A DNA stretch of 64,000 nt. Origin: Micavibrio sp. UBA6147 (GTDB lineage: Bacteria; Pseudomonadota; Alphaproteobacteria; Micavibrionales; UBA1664). How positions within the stretch are numbered: the stretch's first letter is position 1; each line of letters starts with the position of its first letter. Positions 18,249 to 27,133 of the stretch are shown one piece after another. The stretch is taken from positions 382,492 to 446,491 of the forward strand of contig DIUX01000004.1 in NCBI GenBank assembly GCA_002423185.1, given 5' to 3'. Position numbers and translations under genes: made by a program. The notes below the pieces were generated by a model. The model was not told the DNA's origin, did no database searches, and saw nothing but the letters and a program-made list of their open reading frames with translations.

Positions 18249-18270
18249 GAAAAAATCCTGCTTACAGGAT
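18249..18270 (-). terminator. rho-independent terminator after the EAL gene
   Basis: Read on the minus strand: ATCCTG, loop TAAG, CAGGAT, then six T. It ends the EAL gene before the motA promoter region. Confidence 0.85.
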
Positions 18271-18333
18271 ACTTTGATTTGAAGAATTTCACAAGTGGTG
18301 TGGGGAAAAGGGTTGCGCGTTGTGTAATGGGGA

Positions 18334-19980
18334 TTATTTGCCAGCGCGATAGGTAAATTCCGGTTTGTCGCCGGGGCGGGCAAACAAATATCCTTGGCCG
18401 TAATCAACGTTGATTTCCTTCAGGAAACGCGCTTGTTGAACCGTTTCAACGCGTTCGGCAACGGTTTTCATGCCCATATCGCGGCACATATTGACGAGGT
18501 TTTTGACCATTTTCCCGTCACGGTCGGAGGATAGAACACTGTCGATATATTGCCCGTCAATTTTGACGCCATCAACGTGAAGTTTTTGCAAATATTGGAA
18601 GGAAGCGGAGCCGGCGCCAAAGTCATCCAGCCAGACTTCAAAACCGTCTTTTTGAAGTTCCTGAACAAAATGGTTCACTTTGTCGAGGTCTTTGATTTGG
18701 CTCGATTCCGTGATTTCGAACATCAGGCGCTTGGCGATGTCGCGGGATTTCAGGTGTGGCTCTAATTTGGATTTGAGCGCCTTGATAAACGGTTCGCTTT
18801 GAATCGACAGGCCGGAAATATTGATCGCCAGCGTCGATTTGTTGTGAGCCATGTTGTAAATGATGTAATTCAGAGCCTTGCTGCACACCATGATGTCGAT
18901 TTCGGGCGCTAGGCCGACATCCTCGCCAAAGGTGATGAGTTCATAGGGGGATTTATTGCTCTCAAACCGAATGAGAGCCTCAAAATGGTGGGCTGTATTG
19001 GTCTTAAGGTCGACAATCGGTTGGAACGCGAAGTTGAAGCGTTGCTGGTTGATGACGGATTTAAGCTCGGTGATTTTTTCGGCGTTTTCCTTGAGGAAGT
19101 TCTCAAAGCCCTTGTTCAAGGATTGAATCGTGAGCTGGTTGCCTTGTTCCTCAAATTTATTGATGGTGTAGATGAGCGCCTTGGCGAATTCGCGCTCGGA
19201 CAGGCCTTCGGTGTCGGCCTCGATTGTTTGCGTGGTGACCTCAATGCCTTTGCCTTCGGGGTCTTTTTCCTTCGACAGGGTCGAGATTTCTTTTTGAAGG
19301 TCGTCTATGCCGACACTTTTGTCGTGGAGCAAGCCATAGCGCCCGTCTTCAAACTCGGCGGCCATTTGCCCGTCAACGGATTTGCTCTTTAAAATACCCG
19401 AAAGCTGCATTTTAAAGTCTGACCAATCTTCGCTTCCCATCTTGCCTTTCAAGGCATCGGTGCCGGGGATGTCGAAGAAGGTCATGTCAAGGTCGCGCCC
19501 CATGAGCTTGGCGGTTGACAGGGCGTCAACCGCCGCCATGGCGAAACTTTCTTTGTCGAGCATTTTGCCTTGAGTGTCGGCGCGTGCTTGACCGCCCATT
19601 TTCCCCGTCAAAATAGACCCTTGGGAAATGGTGATGAAGAATAATTCGGGATAGTCGGGGAGCTTCATGCCCGTTAAAATCCCGACGGGGACGGAGCTGT
19701 ACTCCTTGTTCATATTCACCAAAATAGGGCCGCATCGTTTGCCGATATTGGTCTGGTTACGCAGGCTGAGCGCCATAACGCGGTCTTCTTGGGTGAAGAG
19801 TTCAAGCCAGTTTGTGCCGATGAGGCTGGAGCTTATATCGCCGGTGAAGCCTTTGGCCGCGCCGGATGCGAATTGGACTTCGTTTTTGGTGTTGACCTCA
19901 AGCAAAAGATCAGCGGATGCAAACGCAAACGCCAAAAAGCGATCTCGCTGTTTTTTCATTTCTTTGAAGTCGTCGGACAT
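18334..19980 (-). CDS. EAL-domain cyclic-di-GMP phosphodiesterase, with PAS-like N-terminus
   Basis: A 548-residue protein. The N-terminal 115 residues look like a PAS sensor (FLAFAFASADLLLEVN, LIGTNWLELF). The next ~130 are a poorly conserved GGDEF-like region without a GGDEF signature. From about 300 to the end is a complete EAL domain: EALIRFE, LAINISGLS, FEITES, LDDFGAGSAS, VKIDGQYID, AERVET and QGYLFARP. The metal and catalytic residues all seem present, so it is probably an active phosphodiesterase hydrolysing c-di-GMP. There is no membrane segment. Its position beside motA suggests control of motility, but a terminator separates the two. Confidence 0.9.
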   Translation of the reverse strand: MSDDFKEMKKQRDRFLAFAFASADLLLEVNTKNEVQFASGAAKGFTGDISSSLIGTNWLELFTQEDRVMALSLRNQTNIGKRCGPILVNMNKEYSSVPVGILTGMKLPDYPELFFITISQGSILTGKMGGQARADTQGKMLDKESFAMAAVDALSTAKLMGRDLDMTFFDIPGTDALKGKMGSEDWSDFKMQLSGILKSKSVDGQMAAEFEDGRYGLLHDKSVGIDDLQKEISTLSKEKDPEGKGIEVTTQTIEADTEGLSEREFAKALIYTINKFEEQGNQLTIQSLNKGFENFLKENAEKITELKSVINQQRFNFAFQPIVDLKTNTAHHFEALIRFESNKSPYELITFGEDVGLAPEIDIMVCSKALNYIIYNMAHNKSTLAINISGLSIQSEPFIKALKSKLEPHLKSRDIAKRLMFEITESSQIKDLDKVNHFVQELQKDGFEVWLDDFGAGSASFQYLQKLHVDGVKIDGQYIDSVLSSDRDGKMVKNLVNMCRDMGMKTVAERVETVQQARFLKEINVDYGQGYLFARPGDKPEFTYRAGK

Positions 19981-20068
19981 GACTGAGGCCGTATTTGTAG
20001 AATCAAGATTAAAATTATTTCATACTTGATAATGCGCCGCAAAAGTTATTTTTTGATTAAACCGAGTA

Positions 20069-20109
20069 TACGCTTTTCTCCGATACAGTGCGGATCGGAG
20101 AAAAGCGTA
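20069..20109. other. perfect 16-base inverted repeat between hemB and the EAL gene
   Basis: TACGCTTTTCTCCGAT at 20069-20084 and its exact reverse complement at 20094-20109 enclose a 9-base loop. Both neighbouring genes are on the minus strand, hemB ending at 20179 and the EAL gene starting at 19980. It could terminate hemB, but the T run is internal to the stem rather than after it, so it could also be a repeat element or a regulator site. Confidence 0.7.
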
Positions 20110-20178
20110 AAATGGAGGGGTTATGAGGGCTTTTTTTATTGATTTAATATTTAAAATTGTGGCGCTTGTGTTTGAGCC

Positions 20179-21312
20179 TTATCCATTGAGTTTCTTCGCG
20201 GCGTCAATGGCGGCATAGGTTAAAACCGCGTCCGCACCGGCGCGTTTGAAGGACAGCAACATCTCCATCATCGCTTTGTCATAGTCAAGGGCTCCGGCCT
20301 GTGCCGCGATTTTTATCATGGCGTATTCGCCGCTGACGTTATAGGCGAGGGTCGGGACGCCGAAACGGTCTTTGACGCGGCGGATAATGTCGAGATACGG
20401 CAAGCCCGGCTTAATCATCACCATATCGGCACCTTCGGCGAGGTCGAGCGCGACTTCGCGCAGGGCTTCATCGGAATTGGCGGGGTCCATTTGATAGGTT
20501 TTTTTGTCGCCCTTCAAAAATCCGCCCGATTGCACCGCGTCACGGAATGGCCCGTAGAAAGCGGAGGCATATTTAGCGGCATAGGACACGATTTGAACAT
20601 GTTCATAGCCGTTTTCGTCCAGCGCATCACGAATGGCGGCGATGCGCCCGTCCATCATGTCGGAAGGGGAAATAACATCGACACCGGCCTGCGCCTGAAC
20701 CAAGGCTTGCTTGCACAGGACGTCAATGCTGGCGTCGTTCAGGATGTGGTCGTCGCTGATGATGCCATCATGCCCGTGGCTGGTGTAGGGGTCGAGCGCG
20801 ACATCGGCGAAAATACCGATCTCCGGAACGACGTCCTTGAGTTCCATGATGGTGCGGCAAATCAAATTATCGGGGTTGAAGGCCTCGGTGCCGCCGGCAT
20901 CTTTTTTAGCCGCTTCTACGGCAGGAAACAGAGCGATGGCGGGAATGTGGAGCGAGGCAGCTTCCTTCACGCGTTTGACGAGCACGTCAATTGACCAGCG
21001 GCTCACCCCTGGCATGGTGGTGACGGGGATGTCCTGATTTTGACCTTCGACAACGAAAACAGGCCAGATCAGGTCATTGACGGTGAGTTCATTTTCACGC
21101 ACCAGATTGCGCGACCACGGTGTTTGGCGGTTGCGGCGCATCCGCACGCGGGGGAAGGCGGAGGCAGCACGCGCCAGTGTATCGGCGCTGAAGGAGGTAG
21201 GCTCGGAGCCATCGGTCACGTCATCGCCGTCAAAAGAATGGGGCGTGCGTGAGAGGTTTTTGCGGTCTGTGTCTTGTAAATCGGTGATTTGTTTGAGATG
21301 ATCTGCTTTCAT
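20179..21312 (-). CDS. hemB: HemB, delta-aminolevulinic acid dehydratase
   Basis: Porphobilinogen synthase, which joins two 5-aminolevulinate molecules in heme synthesis. It has 377 residues, longer than the usual ~330. The first 45-50 residues form a polar extension before the conserved RMRRNRQTPWSRNLVREN. The two Schiff-base lysines lie in VSYAAKYASAFYGPFRDA and MVMIKPGLPYLD. The metal/allosteric stretch ADVALDPYTSHGHDG lacks the cysteines of zinc enzymes, as in magnesium-type HemB of alphaproteobacteria. It is divergent from the acyl-CoA hydrolase gene. Confidence 0.95.
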   Translation of the reverse strand: MKADHLKQITDLQDTDRKNLSRTPHSFDGDDVTDGSEPTSFSADTLARAASAFPRVRMRRNRQTPWSRNLVRENELTVNDLIWPVFVVEGQNQDIPVTTMPGVSRWSIDVLVKRVKEAASLHIPAIALFPAVEAAKKDAGGTEAFNPDNLICRTIMELKDVVPEIGIFADVALDPYTSHGHDGIISDDHILNDASIDVLCKQALVQAQAGVDVISPSDMMDGRIAAIRDALDENGYEHVQIVSYAAKYASAFYGPFRDAVQSGGFLKGDKKTYQMDPANSDEALREVALDLAEGADMVMIKPGLPYLDIIRRVKDRFGVPTLAYNVSGEYAMIKIAAQAGALDYDKAMMEMLLSFKRAGADAVLTYAAIDAAKKLNG

Positions 21313-21383
21313 GCTATACCTTCTATCCTTTGTGGTCCTATGGCAGTCCTTGCCTAAATCTTTAAAAGTGGTGATGCGTTTTT

Positions 21384-22475
21384 ATGCTCTCGAACTATCA
21401 ATTATCCGACCTTCTCTTAGACCAGTCACAGGCGTTTGTCCACCTTACACTGAACCGGCCTTCGGCGTTGAATGCCTTGACGTTGGAGATGACCCGCGTG
21501 TTGTCGATGATTATGACGCAGGCAAAGCGCGATGCGAATGTGAAGGGCGTGTTCATCAGCGGCGCGGGCAACCGTGCCTTTTGCGCCGGCGGGGATATTA
21601 AAAGCCTGTACCAACAAGGCATGGCGTATCGCCGTGGCGAGATCGCCGAAAATGTCGCGAGCGTCTTTTTTAACGAGGAATATCAACTGAACCGCCAGAT
21701 CAAAACCCTCGGCAAGCCGTATGTAGCGTTTTTGAACGGGATTACGATGGGCGGCGGGTATGGTGTGTCGGGGCATGGAAGCCACATCATCGCAACGGAA
21801 AAAACCGTCTTTGCGATGCCGGAGGTGCGGATCGGGTTTTTTCCGGATATTGGGAGTACCTATAACTTCGCCGCCTGTGAGGGGGCGATCGGCCTATATC
21901 TGGCCTTGACCGGAACGTCGATTGATGCGGCGGATATGTATTATGCGGGGCTGTGCGGGTTCATTAGTCGGACGGATAAGAGCGAGCGGATACAGGCGTT
22001 GTTGACGGATGTTGTGAAAAAATCATCCCCTGAAAATATGATGGACAATGTCACAGACGCATTGTCGCATGTGCATGTGGCGCCGAAACAGGCGGGATGG
22101 ATCGAACGCAATCGTGAGCGGATCGAGGCGTGTTTTTCGCGTTCCAGCGTGGGCGAGATCATCGAAGCGGTGCGCATGGACACGTCCGAATGGGGCAAAC
22201 GAACGCTTGAGGAACTCACCTTCGCCAGCCCGACAAGTTTGGCCGTGACGTTTGAACAAATGAAGCACGTCAAGGCGGGCATGACGTTTGATGCGGTGAT
22301 GGCACAGGACTTAATATTGGCGTGCCGCTTCATACAGGGGCATGATTTGTTTGAGGGGATCAAGGCCGCCGTGCTTGATAAAACCAAGTCGCCGCGCTGG
22401 AGCCCCGCCGCCAATGACGAGATCCGCGCCGTCGACATTGCACGCTATTTCGAGCCTTTATCCCAGAGCTATTAA
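21384..22475 (+). CDS. enoyl-CoA hydratase/isomerase family protein, likely 3-hydroxyisobutyryl-CoA hydrolase
   Basis: A 363-residue crotonase-fold enzyme of the ECH_2 type, which in valine breakdown frees 3-hydroxyisobutyrate from its CoA thioester. The oxyanion-hole glycines lie in FCAGGDIKSLY and GITMGGGYGVSGH. The catalytic glutamate and aspartate are expected in MPEVRIGFFPDIGSTY. The long C-terminal half (residues 200-363) separates this subgroup from ordinary enoyl-CoA hydratases of about 260 residues. It starts 71 bases from divergent hemB. Other CoA substrates are possible. Confidence 0.8.
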   Translation: MLSNYQLSDLLLDQSQAFVHLTLNRPSALNALTLEMTRVLSMIMTQAKRDANVKGVFISGAGNRAFCAGGDIKSLYQQGMAYRRGEIAENVASVFFNEEYQLNRQIKTLGKPYVAFLNGITMGGGYGVSGHGSHIIATEKTVFAMPEVRIGFFPDIGSTYNFAACEGAIGLYLALTGTSIDAADMYYAGLCGFISRTDKSERIQALLTDVVKKSSPENMMDNVTDALSHVHVAPKQAGWIERNRERIEACFSRSSVGEIIEAVRMDTSEWGKRTLEELTFASPTSLAVTFEQMKHVKAGMTFDAVMAQDLILACRFIQGHDLFEGIKAAVLDKTKSPRWSPAANDEIRAVDIARYFEPLSQSY

Positions 22476-22623
22476 CAGAGCCATTAACAATCCATAAAAC
22501 TTTGGGTTATACTATGGGATGAAGGTGATTCTTTTTTGCCTGCGTGCGCGTGTCTTTTTTCTGTGCCTTCCGTGTGTGCGGTTATCATCACAATAGATTT
22601 GTAAAGATTGTTAAGGAGCTTGA

Positions 22624-23106
22624 ATGGTGTACAACTCGGTTTATTACGATGCCGTCCAGATGATCGAGCGTTTGCACCGCCGTTTTTTGGATGTGATGAA
22701 GGTCGAGCTTGAACGCCGCGGTATTCAGGACATCAACAACATTCAGGCCTTGATCTTGTATAACATCGGCGACGATGAATTGACGGTCGGGGAATTGACC
22801 TTGCGCGGGTATTACCTTGGGTCGAACGTGTCGTATAACGTCAAGAAAATGGTCGAGAACGACTATTTGATGCAGGCGCGGTCGGTTCATGACAAGCGGT
22901 CGATCCGCGTGCGCCTGTCGGAAAAGGGGTTGGAGCTTAAGGGCTTTATTACCGACCTTCTGGCGCGGCATGAGGAAATGCTCAAATCCACCGATTTGAG
23001 CGAGGCCAAGTTCAAGGAATTGTCGCAAATCCTTCGTATGCTCGAGCGTTTTTGGACGTCACAGACGAACTTCACGGGGCTTGATTCCCTTGACGGGTTT
23101 GATTGA
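22624..23106 (+). CDS. LdtR-like MarR family transcriptional regulator
   Basis: A 160-residue winged-helix regulator conserved in alphaproteobacteria. The core sequence runs DINNIQALILYNIGDDELTVGEL, in pieces, with the recognition helix RGYYLGSNVSYNVKKMVEN and the wing SVHDKRSIRVRLSEKG. This matches LdtR, known in Liberibacter and Sinorhizobium as a regulator of an L,D-transpeptidase and envelope genes. It has its own ribosome-binding site (AAGGAGCTT) just before the ATG and a strong terminator after it, so it is monocistronic. Which genes it controls here cannot be seen. Confidence 0.85.
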   Translation: MVYNSVYYDAVQMIERLHRRFLDVMKVELERRGIQDINNIQALILYNIGDDELTVGELTLRGYYLGSNVSYNVKKMVENDYLMQARSVHDKRSIRVRLSEKGLELKGFITDLLARHEEMLKSTDLSEAKFKELSQILRMLERFWTSQTNFTGLDSLDGFD

Positions 23107-23140
23107 TGTTTTTTATGGAAATATAATCCAGTTTCGATTA

Positions 23141-23170
23141 AGCTCCCTTGATGATAAAGGGAGCTTTTTT
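23141..23170 (+). terminator. rho-independent terminator after ldtR
   Basis: A perfect 9-pair stem AGCTCCCTT / AAGGGAGCT with a 7-base loop and six T. Confidence 0.95.
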
Positions 23171-23175
23171 CATTC

Positions 23176-23877
23176 ATGGCACAGGATAAAACCGCGCAGG
23201 TTTTCTATCACTACAGCCCCGCCGAGAAATTGCGCTATATCGCGCAAGGCGGGTGTTACGGCGGCAACGCGGCGGAAGGCGCGGAGTCAGGAACCGGACT
23301 TTTGCCCCTGAAACGCTTTGTGGCGCTCGGCGTTGCGGGCGGCAGCGGCCTACCCGAAAAGGCCTATGAGGGCGCGGTGTTCGGGTTGCTTGATCCGCTG
23401 CATAAGGGCTGGGCGACGCATGAATGGGGCGAGAGCGGGCAACCGGTCTTCGAAACGGTGCTGCATGATATGCATGATGCGGAATTGGCGTTGCTTGAGG
23501 TACGCGTTGATCCGGCGGTGGATGATCTTTACGTCGCGGATTACGGCGTGCATCTTGATCCGTCTTATAAGGGGAGCAGCTTTGCCAAGGATGCAGGAAC
23601 GATCAAGGCAAAGCACGCCTATTTTAACTCACTGGTGAAATGGGCGGATTATCATGCCGAAGGGGCGGCGGATCGTCTGGCGTATCAATTGCCGGAGGTG
23701 ATTTGTTTCAGCCGTATTCCGAAAGAGCGCCTGCGCCTGATTGATAAGCGCCCGAAAGCCGACATTATCAATGATTTTCGTATCGCGGGCGGCTATGCGC
23801 CCTATCCGCCGAAGCCGGAGCGTAAAATTGATCCGAAGGCGCAGGAGCGGCTGCTTAAGGCTCTGTTTAAATTATAA
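23176..23877 (+). CDS. hypothetical protein, 233 residues
   Basis: I do not recognise this protein. It begins with polar residues and then VFYHYSPAEKLRYIAQGG, an opening reminiscent of folds where a Tyr-His pair and a nearby glycine-rich loop bind a nucleotide, but this is weak. A central acidic stretch (MHDAELALLEVRVDPAVDDLY) and a C-terminal lysine/proline-rich tail (YPPKPERKIDPKAQERL) follow. There is no signal peptide, membrane segment or cysteine cluster. The gene starts only a few bases after the ldtR terminator, which implies a promoter close to or within that terminator, and it is convergent with the pseudopilin-like pair. Confidence 0.6.
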   Translation: MAQDKTAQVFYHYSPAEKLRYIAQGGCYGGNAAEGAESGTGLLPLKRFVALGVAGGSGLPEKAYEGAVFGLLDPLHKGWATHEWGESGQPVFETVLHDMHDAELALLEVRVDPAVDDLYVADYGVHLDPSYKGSSFAKDAGTIKAKHAYFNSLVKWADYHAEGAADRLAYQLPEVICFSRIPKERLRLIDKRPKADIINDFRIAGGYAPYPPKPERKIDPKAQERLLKALFKL

Positions 23878-23900
23878 GCCTTGCCCTTAGCTCGCTCGTA

Positions 23901-24623
23901 CTAGCGCGCAATCAAAACATGATAAAAATGATATGTGCCGGAAGCGGGGATAGCGTCGCCCTCGAAACAACCGGTGGATACGCCGTAAAGAAGGGGCGTG
24001 GCAATGGCGAATGTTTCGGCATAAGTGCCGATGAATTTCGCGATGACCTCGGCATTAGTATTGTCTTTTGGCGGTTCACCCGCGCTGCGCTCGCCTACGC
24101 CGAGTTTTTTGTTGATCTCAAGGCACAGAGATTTATCCAGATTGCTCAAGATCATCACAAGCTCGGCGCAGCTTCCTGCCGGCCCGCCGGGGCATGTGGG
24201 GGATGTTGTATTTTGTCCGCCAGTGCCGATATTCGTGACCGTGTTGGAGCCGTTAAACACCCAGTCATTGTTATTGGTGGTGGCGTTTTTCGGAGCTTCT
24301 TGCCATTGAATGCCACCGCCATTGGGGTGAAAGACTTCGCATCGATTGGCGCTCTGGCTGGACGGGTTTTCATAGCCCGCGACAAAGTTATTTCTGAAAT
24401 CAATTTGCGTGTCGGTGCATCGGTTGATGAGCTTCATGCGGCTGATCGCTTGTTCGACATGGGTGGCATATTGAATGATTTGCGAGGCCGTGAGCTTGGC
24501 CTTGTCTTTGGAAACACCGTCACCGCCGCTGCGGCTGCTTTGCGTCACAGCATAGGACAGCGCCGCGAACAGCGCCACCGCGATGAGGATGAGGAATAAG
24601 ACGTTGCCATTTTGCTGTTTCAT
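23901..24623 (-). CDS. pseudopilin-like secreted protein, copy A
   Basis: A 240-residue protein with a short polar start, then NGNVLFLILIAVALFAALSY, a hydrophobic helix like that of type IV pilins and pseudopilins. The +5 glutamate of major pilins is absent. After the helix come SRSGGDGVSKDKAKLTASQI and an amphipathic stretch, followed by a cysteine-rich globular part (RCTDTQIDF, RCEVF, TCPGGPAGSC, SLCLEINKKLG, TGCF) likely stabilised by disulfides. It ends FYHVLIAR, exactly like the upstream gene at 24654-25466. The two are tandem paralogues 30 bases apart. The substrate or partner is unknown. Confidence 0.7.
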   Translation of the reverse strand: MKQQNGNVLFLILIAVALFAALSYAVTQSSRSGGDGVSKDKAKLTASQIIQYATHVEQAISRMKLINRCTDTQIDFRNNFVAGYENPSSQSANRCEVFHPNGGGIQWQEAPKNATTNNNDWVFNGSNTVTNIGTGGQNTTSPTCPGGPAGSCAELVMILSNLDKSLCLEINKKLGVGERSAGEPPKDNTNAEVIAKFIGTYAETFAIATPLLYGVSTGCFEGDAIPASGTYHFYHVLIAR

Positions 24624-24653
24624 GGTTTGATTTTTACCTCTTATTTCTATTTT

Positions 24654-25466
24654 CTATCGCGCGATCAGGACGTGAAAGAAAATATTGGCGTTCGGGCTTT
24701 GGTCAAAAATACACCCTGTCGTTTGTGAACTCAGCTCATTGACATAGCCGCTTGCGATGTGGATGTGACTGCTGCCTGTCGGGCTGGTTCCGTATGAGCC
24801 TTTGAATTTTCCGTCTGTTTCGGGGTGGTCATAGGTGTTGCCATTACTTGAGGCTTGGGTGGCTTTGCGAAGGCCGAACTTTTTGTTGATCTCGTCACAG
24901 ATTTCATCACTGATGTCGATGAGCAGGACGGCGAGTTCGGTGTCCTCGTTTGTGCCGTTGTTAAAGCAAGTACTCGTGTCGCCGCCGCTCCCGACATTTG
25001 AATAGCAATCGCGCCCTGTATAGATGAATTGTTTATTCCATCGCGGCAGGGTTTGCCCTTTGAACCAATTATCTTCCGGCGTTATAAAGGGTAATGCGCC
25101 GCCATTGCCTCCGAAAACATCACAACGTCCGTCGGAAGGTGCCAAGGTGTTGTCGTAATCGGCGATGATGTTGTTGTCAAAATTGATCTGGGTGTCGGTG
25201 CATCGGTTAATGACTTTCAGGCGGCTGATCGTTTGTTCGACCGATGTGGCATATTGAATGATTTGCGAGGCGGCGAGTTTGGCTTTGTCTTTGGAGACTC
25301 CATCGCCGCCGCTGCGGCTGCTCTGCGTCACGGCGTAGGACAGCGCCGCAAACAACGCCACCGCGATGAGAATCAAAAATAAGACATTGCCGGAACATGA
25401 ACCCGTCTTTATTGAAAACGAGCCGTTTCGGTGTCGTTTTATGAGTGTCGGGGTATGTTTTCTCAT
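24654..25466 (-). CDS. pseudopilin-like secreted protein, copy B
   Basis: The 270-residue paralogue of the downstream gene. It has an extra basic N-terminus of about 27 residues before the shared hydrophobic helix GNVLFLILIAVALFAALSYA. Shared blocks are SASQIIQYAT-like (here ASQIIQYATSVEQ), INRCTDTQI, DEICDEINKKFGL, TTGCIFD and the last residues FFHVLIAR. The middle of the two proteins has diverged almost fully, so the duplication is old or the exposed part evolves fast. It is transcribed first of the pair. No typical pilus or secretion genes flank it. Confidence 0.7.
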   Translation of the reverse strand: MRKHTPTLIKRHRNGSFSIKTGSCSGNVLFLILIAVALFAALSYAVTQSSRSGGDGVSKDKAKLAASQIIQYATSVEQTISRLKVINRCTDTQINFDNNIIADYDNTLAPSDGRCDVFGGNGGALPFITPEDNWFKGQTLPRWNKQFIYTGRDCYSNVGSGGDTSTCFNNGTNEDTELAVLLIDISDEICDEINKKFGLRKATQASSNGNTYDHPETDGKFKGSYGTSPTGSSHIHIASGYVNELSSQTTGCIFDQSPNANIFFHVLIAR

Positions 25467-25501
25467 TCTTCCAGTATAGTGGTTTAAATCATAAAATCAG
25501 G

Positions 25502-26692
25502 TTAACTGAAGGCTTGCAGGCCTGTTTGCGCGCGCCCCAAGATGAGTGCGTGAATATCATGCGTGCCTTCATATGTATTCACGGCCTCCAAATTCGTCAT
25601 GTGGCGGATGATGTGGTATTCATCGGCGATGCCGTTGCCGCCATGCATGTCCCGCGCAACCCGCGCAATATCAAGGGCTTTACCACAGTTATTGCGCTTG
25701 AGGAGGGAGATAGCCTCCGGCGCGGCGCGACCTTCCTCCATTAACCGCCCAAGGCGCAGGGCGCCGTGGAGGCCGAGGGTGATCTCGGTTTGCATGTCGG
25801 CGAGTTTTTTCTGAACCAATTGTTGGGCGGCGAGGGGCTTGCCGAAGACGATCCGATCCATGGTATAGCTGCGCGCTTGGTGCCAGCAAAACTCCGCCGC
25901 CCCCATGACGCCCCAACAAATGCCATAGCGCGCCTTGTTCAAACACGAAAACGGCCCGCGCATTGAGCCGGCCTTGGGCAAGACATTGGCGTCCGGCACA
26001 AACACGTCATCCATCGCGATGCCGCCGGTGATGGAGGCGCGGAGCGAGAATTTCCCCTCGATCTTCGGGGCGGTCAGGCCTTTCATGCCTTTGTCGAGGA
26101 TGAGGCCGATGATTTTGCCGTCGTCATCCTTTGCCCAGACAACGAAAACATCGGCGATAGGGGAATTGGTGATCCATTGCTTGGCGCCGGACAGGCGATA
26201 TCCGCCGGCGGTTTTTTTGGCGCGTGTGGTCATGGAGGACGGGTCGGAACCGCCGTCTGGCTCCGTCAAGCCGAAGCATCCAACCCATTCGCCAGTGGCG
26301 AGTTTGGGCAGGTATTTATCCTTTTGCTCGTCAGACCCGAAGGCGTAAATCGGATACATGACCAGCGAGGATTGCACGGATAAGGCGGAGCGATAGCCAG
26401 AGTCCACACGCTCAACTTCCCGCGCGATGAGGCCGTAGGCAACTTCGGATACGCCGGAACAGCCGTAGCCGTGAATGGTGGAGCCGAGCAAACCAAGTTC
26501 GCCCATATCGGTCATGATGGTGCGGTCAAAATTTTCATGGCGGTTGGCCTCAACGATTCCCGGCATCAGGCGGTTTTGCGCAAAATCGCGCGCGGTGTCG
26601 CGGATCATCCGTTCCTCATCGCTCAATAAATCGTCGAGCAAGAGCGGGTCTTCCCACGAAAATGTGCCGAATTGTGCGGGGTCTTTAGCCAT
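25502..26692 (-). CDS. gcdH: glutaryl-CoA dehydrogenase
   Basis: A flavin acyl-CoA dehydrogenase that oxidises and decarboxylates glutaryl-CoA to crotonyl-CoA in lysine and tryptophan breakdown. It has 396 residues from the ATG at 26692. A longer frame upstream is in sequence but has no family character. The markers are CFGLTEPDGGSDPSS, YRLSGAKQWITNSP, and the active-site region NTYEGTHDIHALILGRA with the catalytic glutamate. The electron acceptor would be electron-transfer flavoprotein. It lies upstream of the pseudopilin-like pair on the same strand but is probably a separate unit. Confidence 0.92.
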   Translation of the reverse strand: MAKDPAQFGTFSWEDPLLLDDLLSDEERMIRDTARDFAQNRLMPGIVEANRHENFDRTIMTDMGELGLLGSTIHGYGCSGVSEVAYGLIAREVERVDSGYRSALSVQSSLVMYPIYAFGSDEQKDKYLPKLATGEWVGCFGLTEPDGGSDPSSMTTRAKKTAGGYRLSGAKQWITNSPIADVFVVWAKDDDGKIIGLILDKGMKGLTAPKIEGKFSLRASITGGIAMDDVFVPDANVLPKAGSMRGPFSCLNKARYGICWGVMGAAEFCWHQARSYTMDRIVFGKPLAAQQLVQKKLADMQTEITLGLHGALRLGRLMEEGRAAPEAISLLKRNNCGKALDIARVARDMHGGNGIADEYHIIRHMTNLEAVNTYEGTHDIHALILGRAQTGLQAFS

Positions 26693-26798
26693 GATTGATC
26701 CTTTCGAAGAATTCTGTAGACTGTGATGCGAAAGTTTATCGTGTTTTGATGAACAGACCAAGAGGGTATGACGCAATAGAGCAATCAGGAGAGATGAG

Positions 26799-27002
26799 AT
26801 GAGCGGCGATGCATTGGCGGGGCGTGAGGTTATTATCGAATTTTCGCCCGTGGGCAGTGTCATGAAGGTAACGGCCATGGATGTTTTGACGGTGACGGAG
26901 GTGTCGATTCAAGGCCCTGTGAACACGCCGCAGGAAATTTTGAAACGCAATGCGGTGAAGCGGCTTGAATATGTTTTGCGCAAAAACGGCATTATTGATT
27001 GA
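26799..27002 (+). CDS. DUF6898-like small conserved protein
   Basis: A 67-residue protein found next to rpiB in many alphaproteobacteria. It begins MSGDALAGREVIIEFSPVGS, then MKVTAMDVLTVTEVSIQGP and ends with a basic helix RNAVKRLEYVLRKNG. The fold appears to be one beta sheet and a helix. Its role is unknown. A purine-rich GAGAGATGAG element precedes the ATG. It sits 131 bases upstream of rpiB on the same strand. Confidence 0.75.
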   Translation: MSGDALAGREVIIEFSPVGSVMKVTAMDVLTVTEVSIQGPVNTPQEILKRNAVKRLEYVLRKNGIID

Positions 27003-27133
27003 GATTATCGGTTGATGCGCATGCGCGTGATTGACGGCGCGGCAGTGAGCGGGTAAAACCTTGGTACACAGCATCCATAAGGGCACCGTCATAGCGGCGT
27101 GCATAAACGACGAAAACGGCGAAAATATATATA

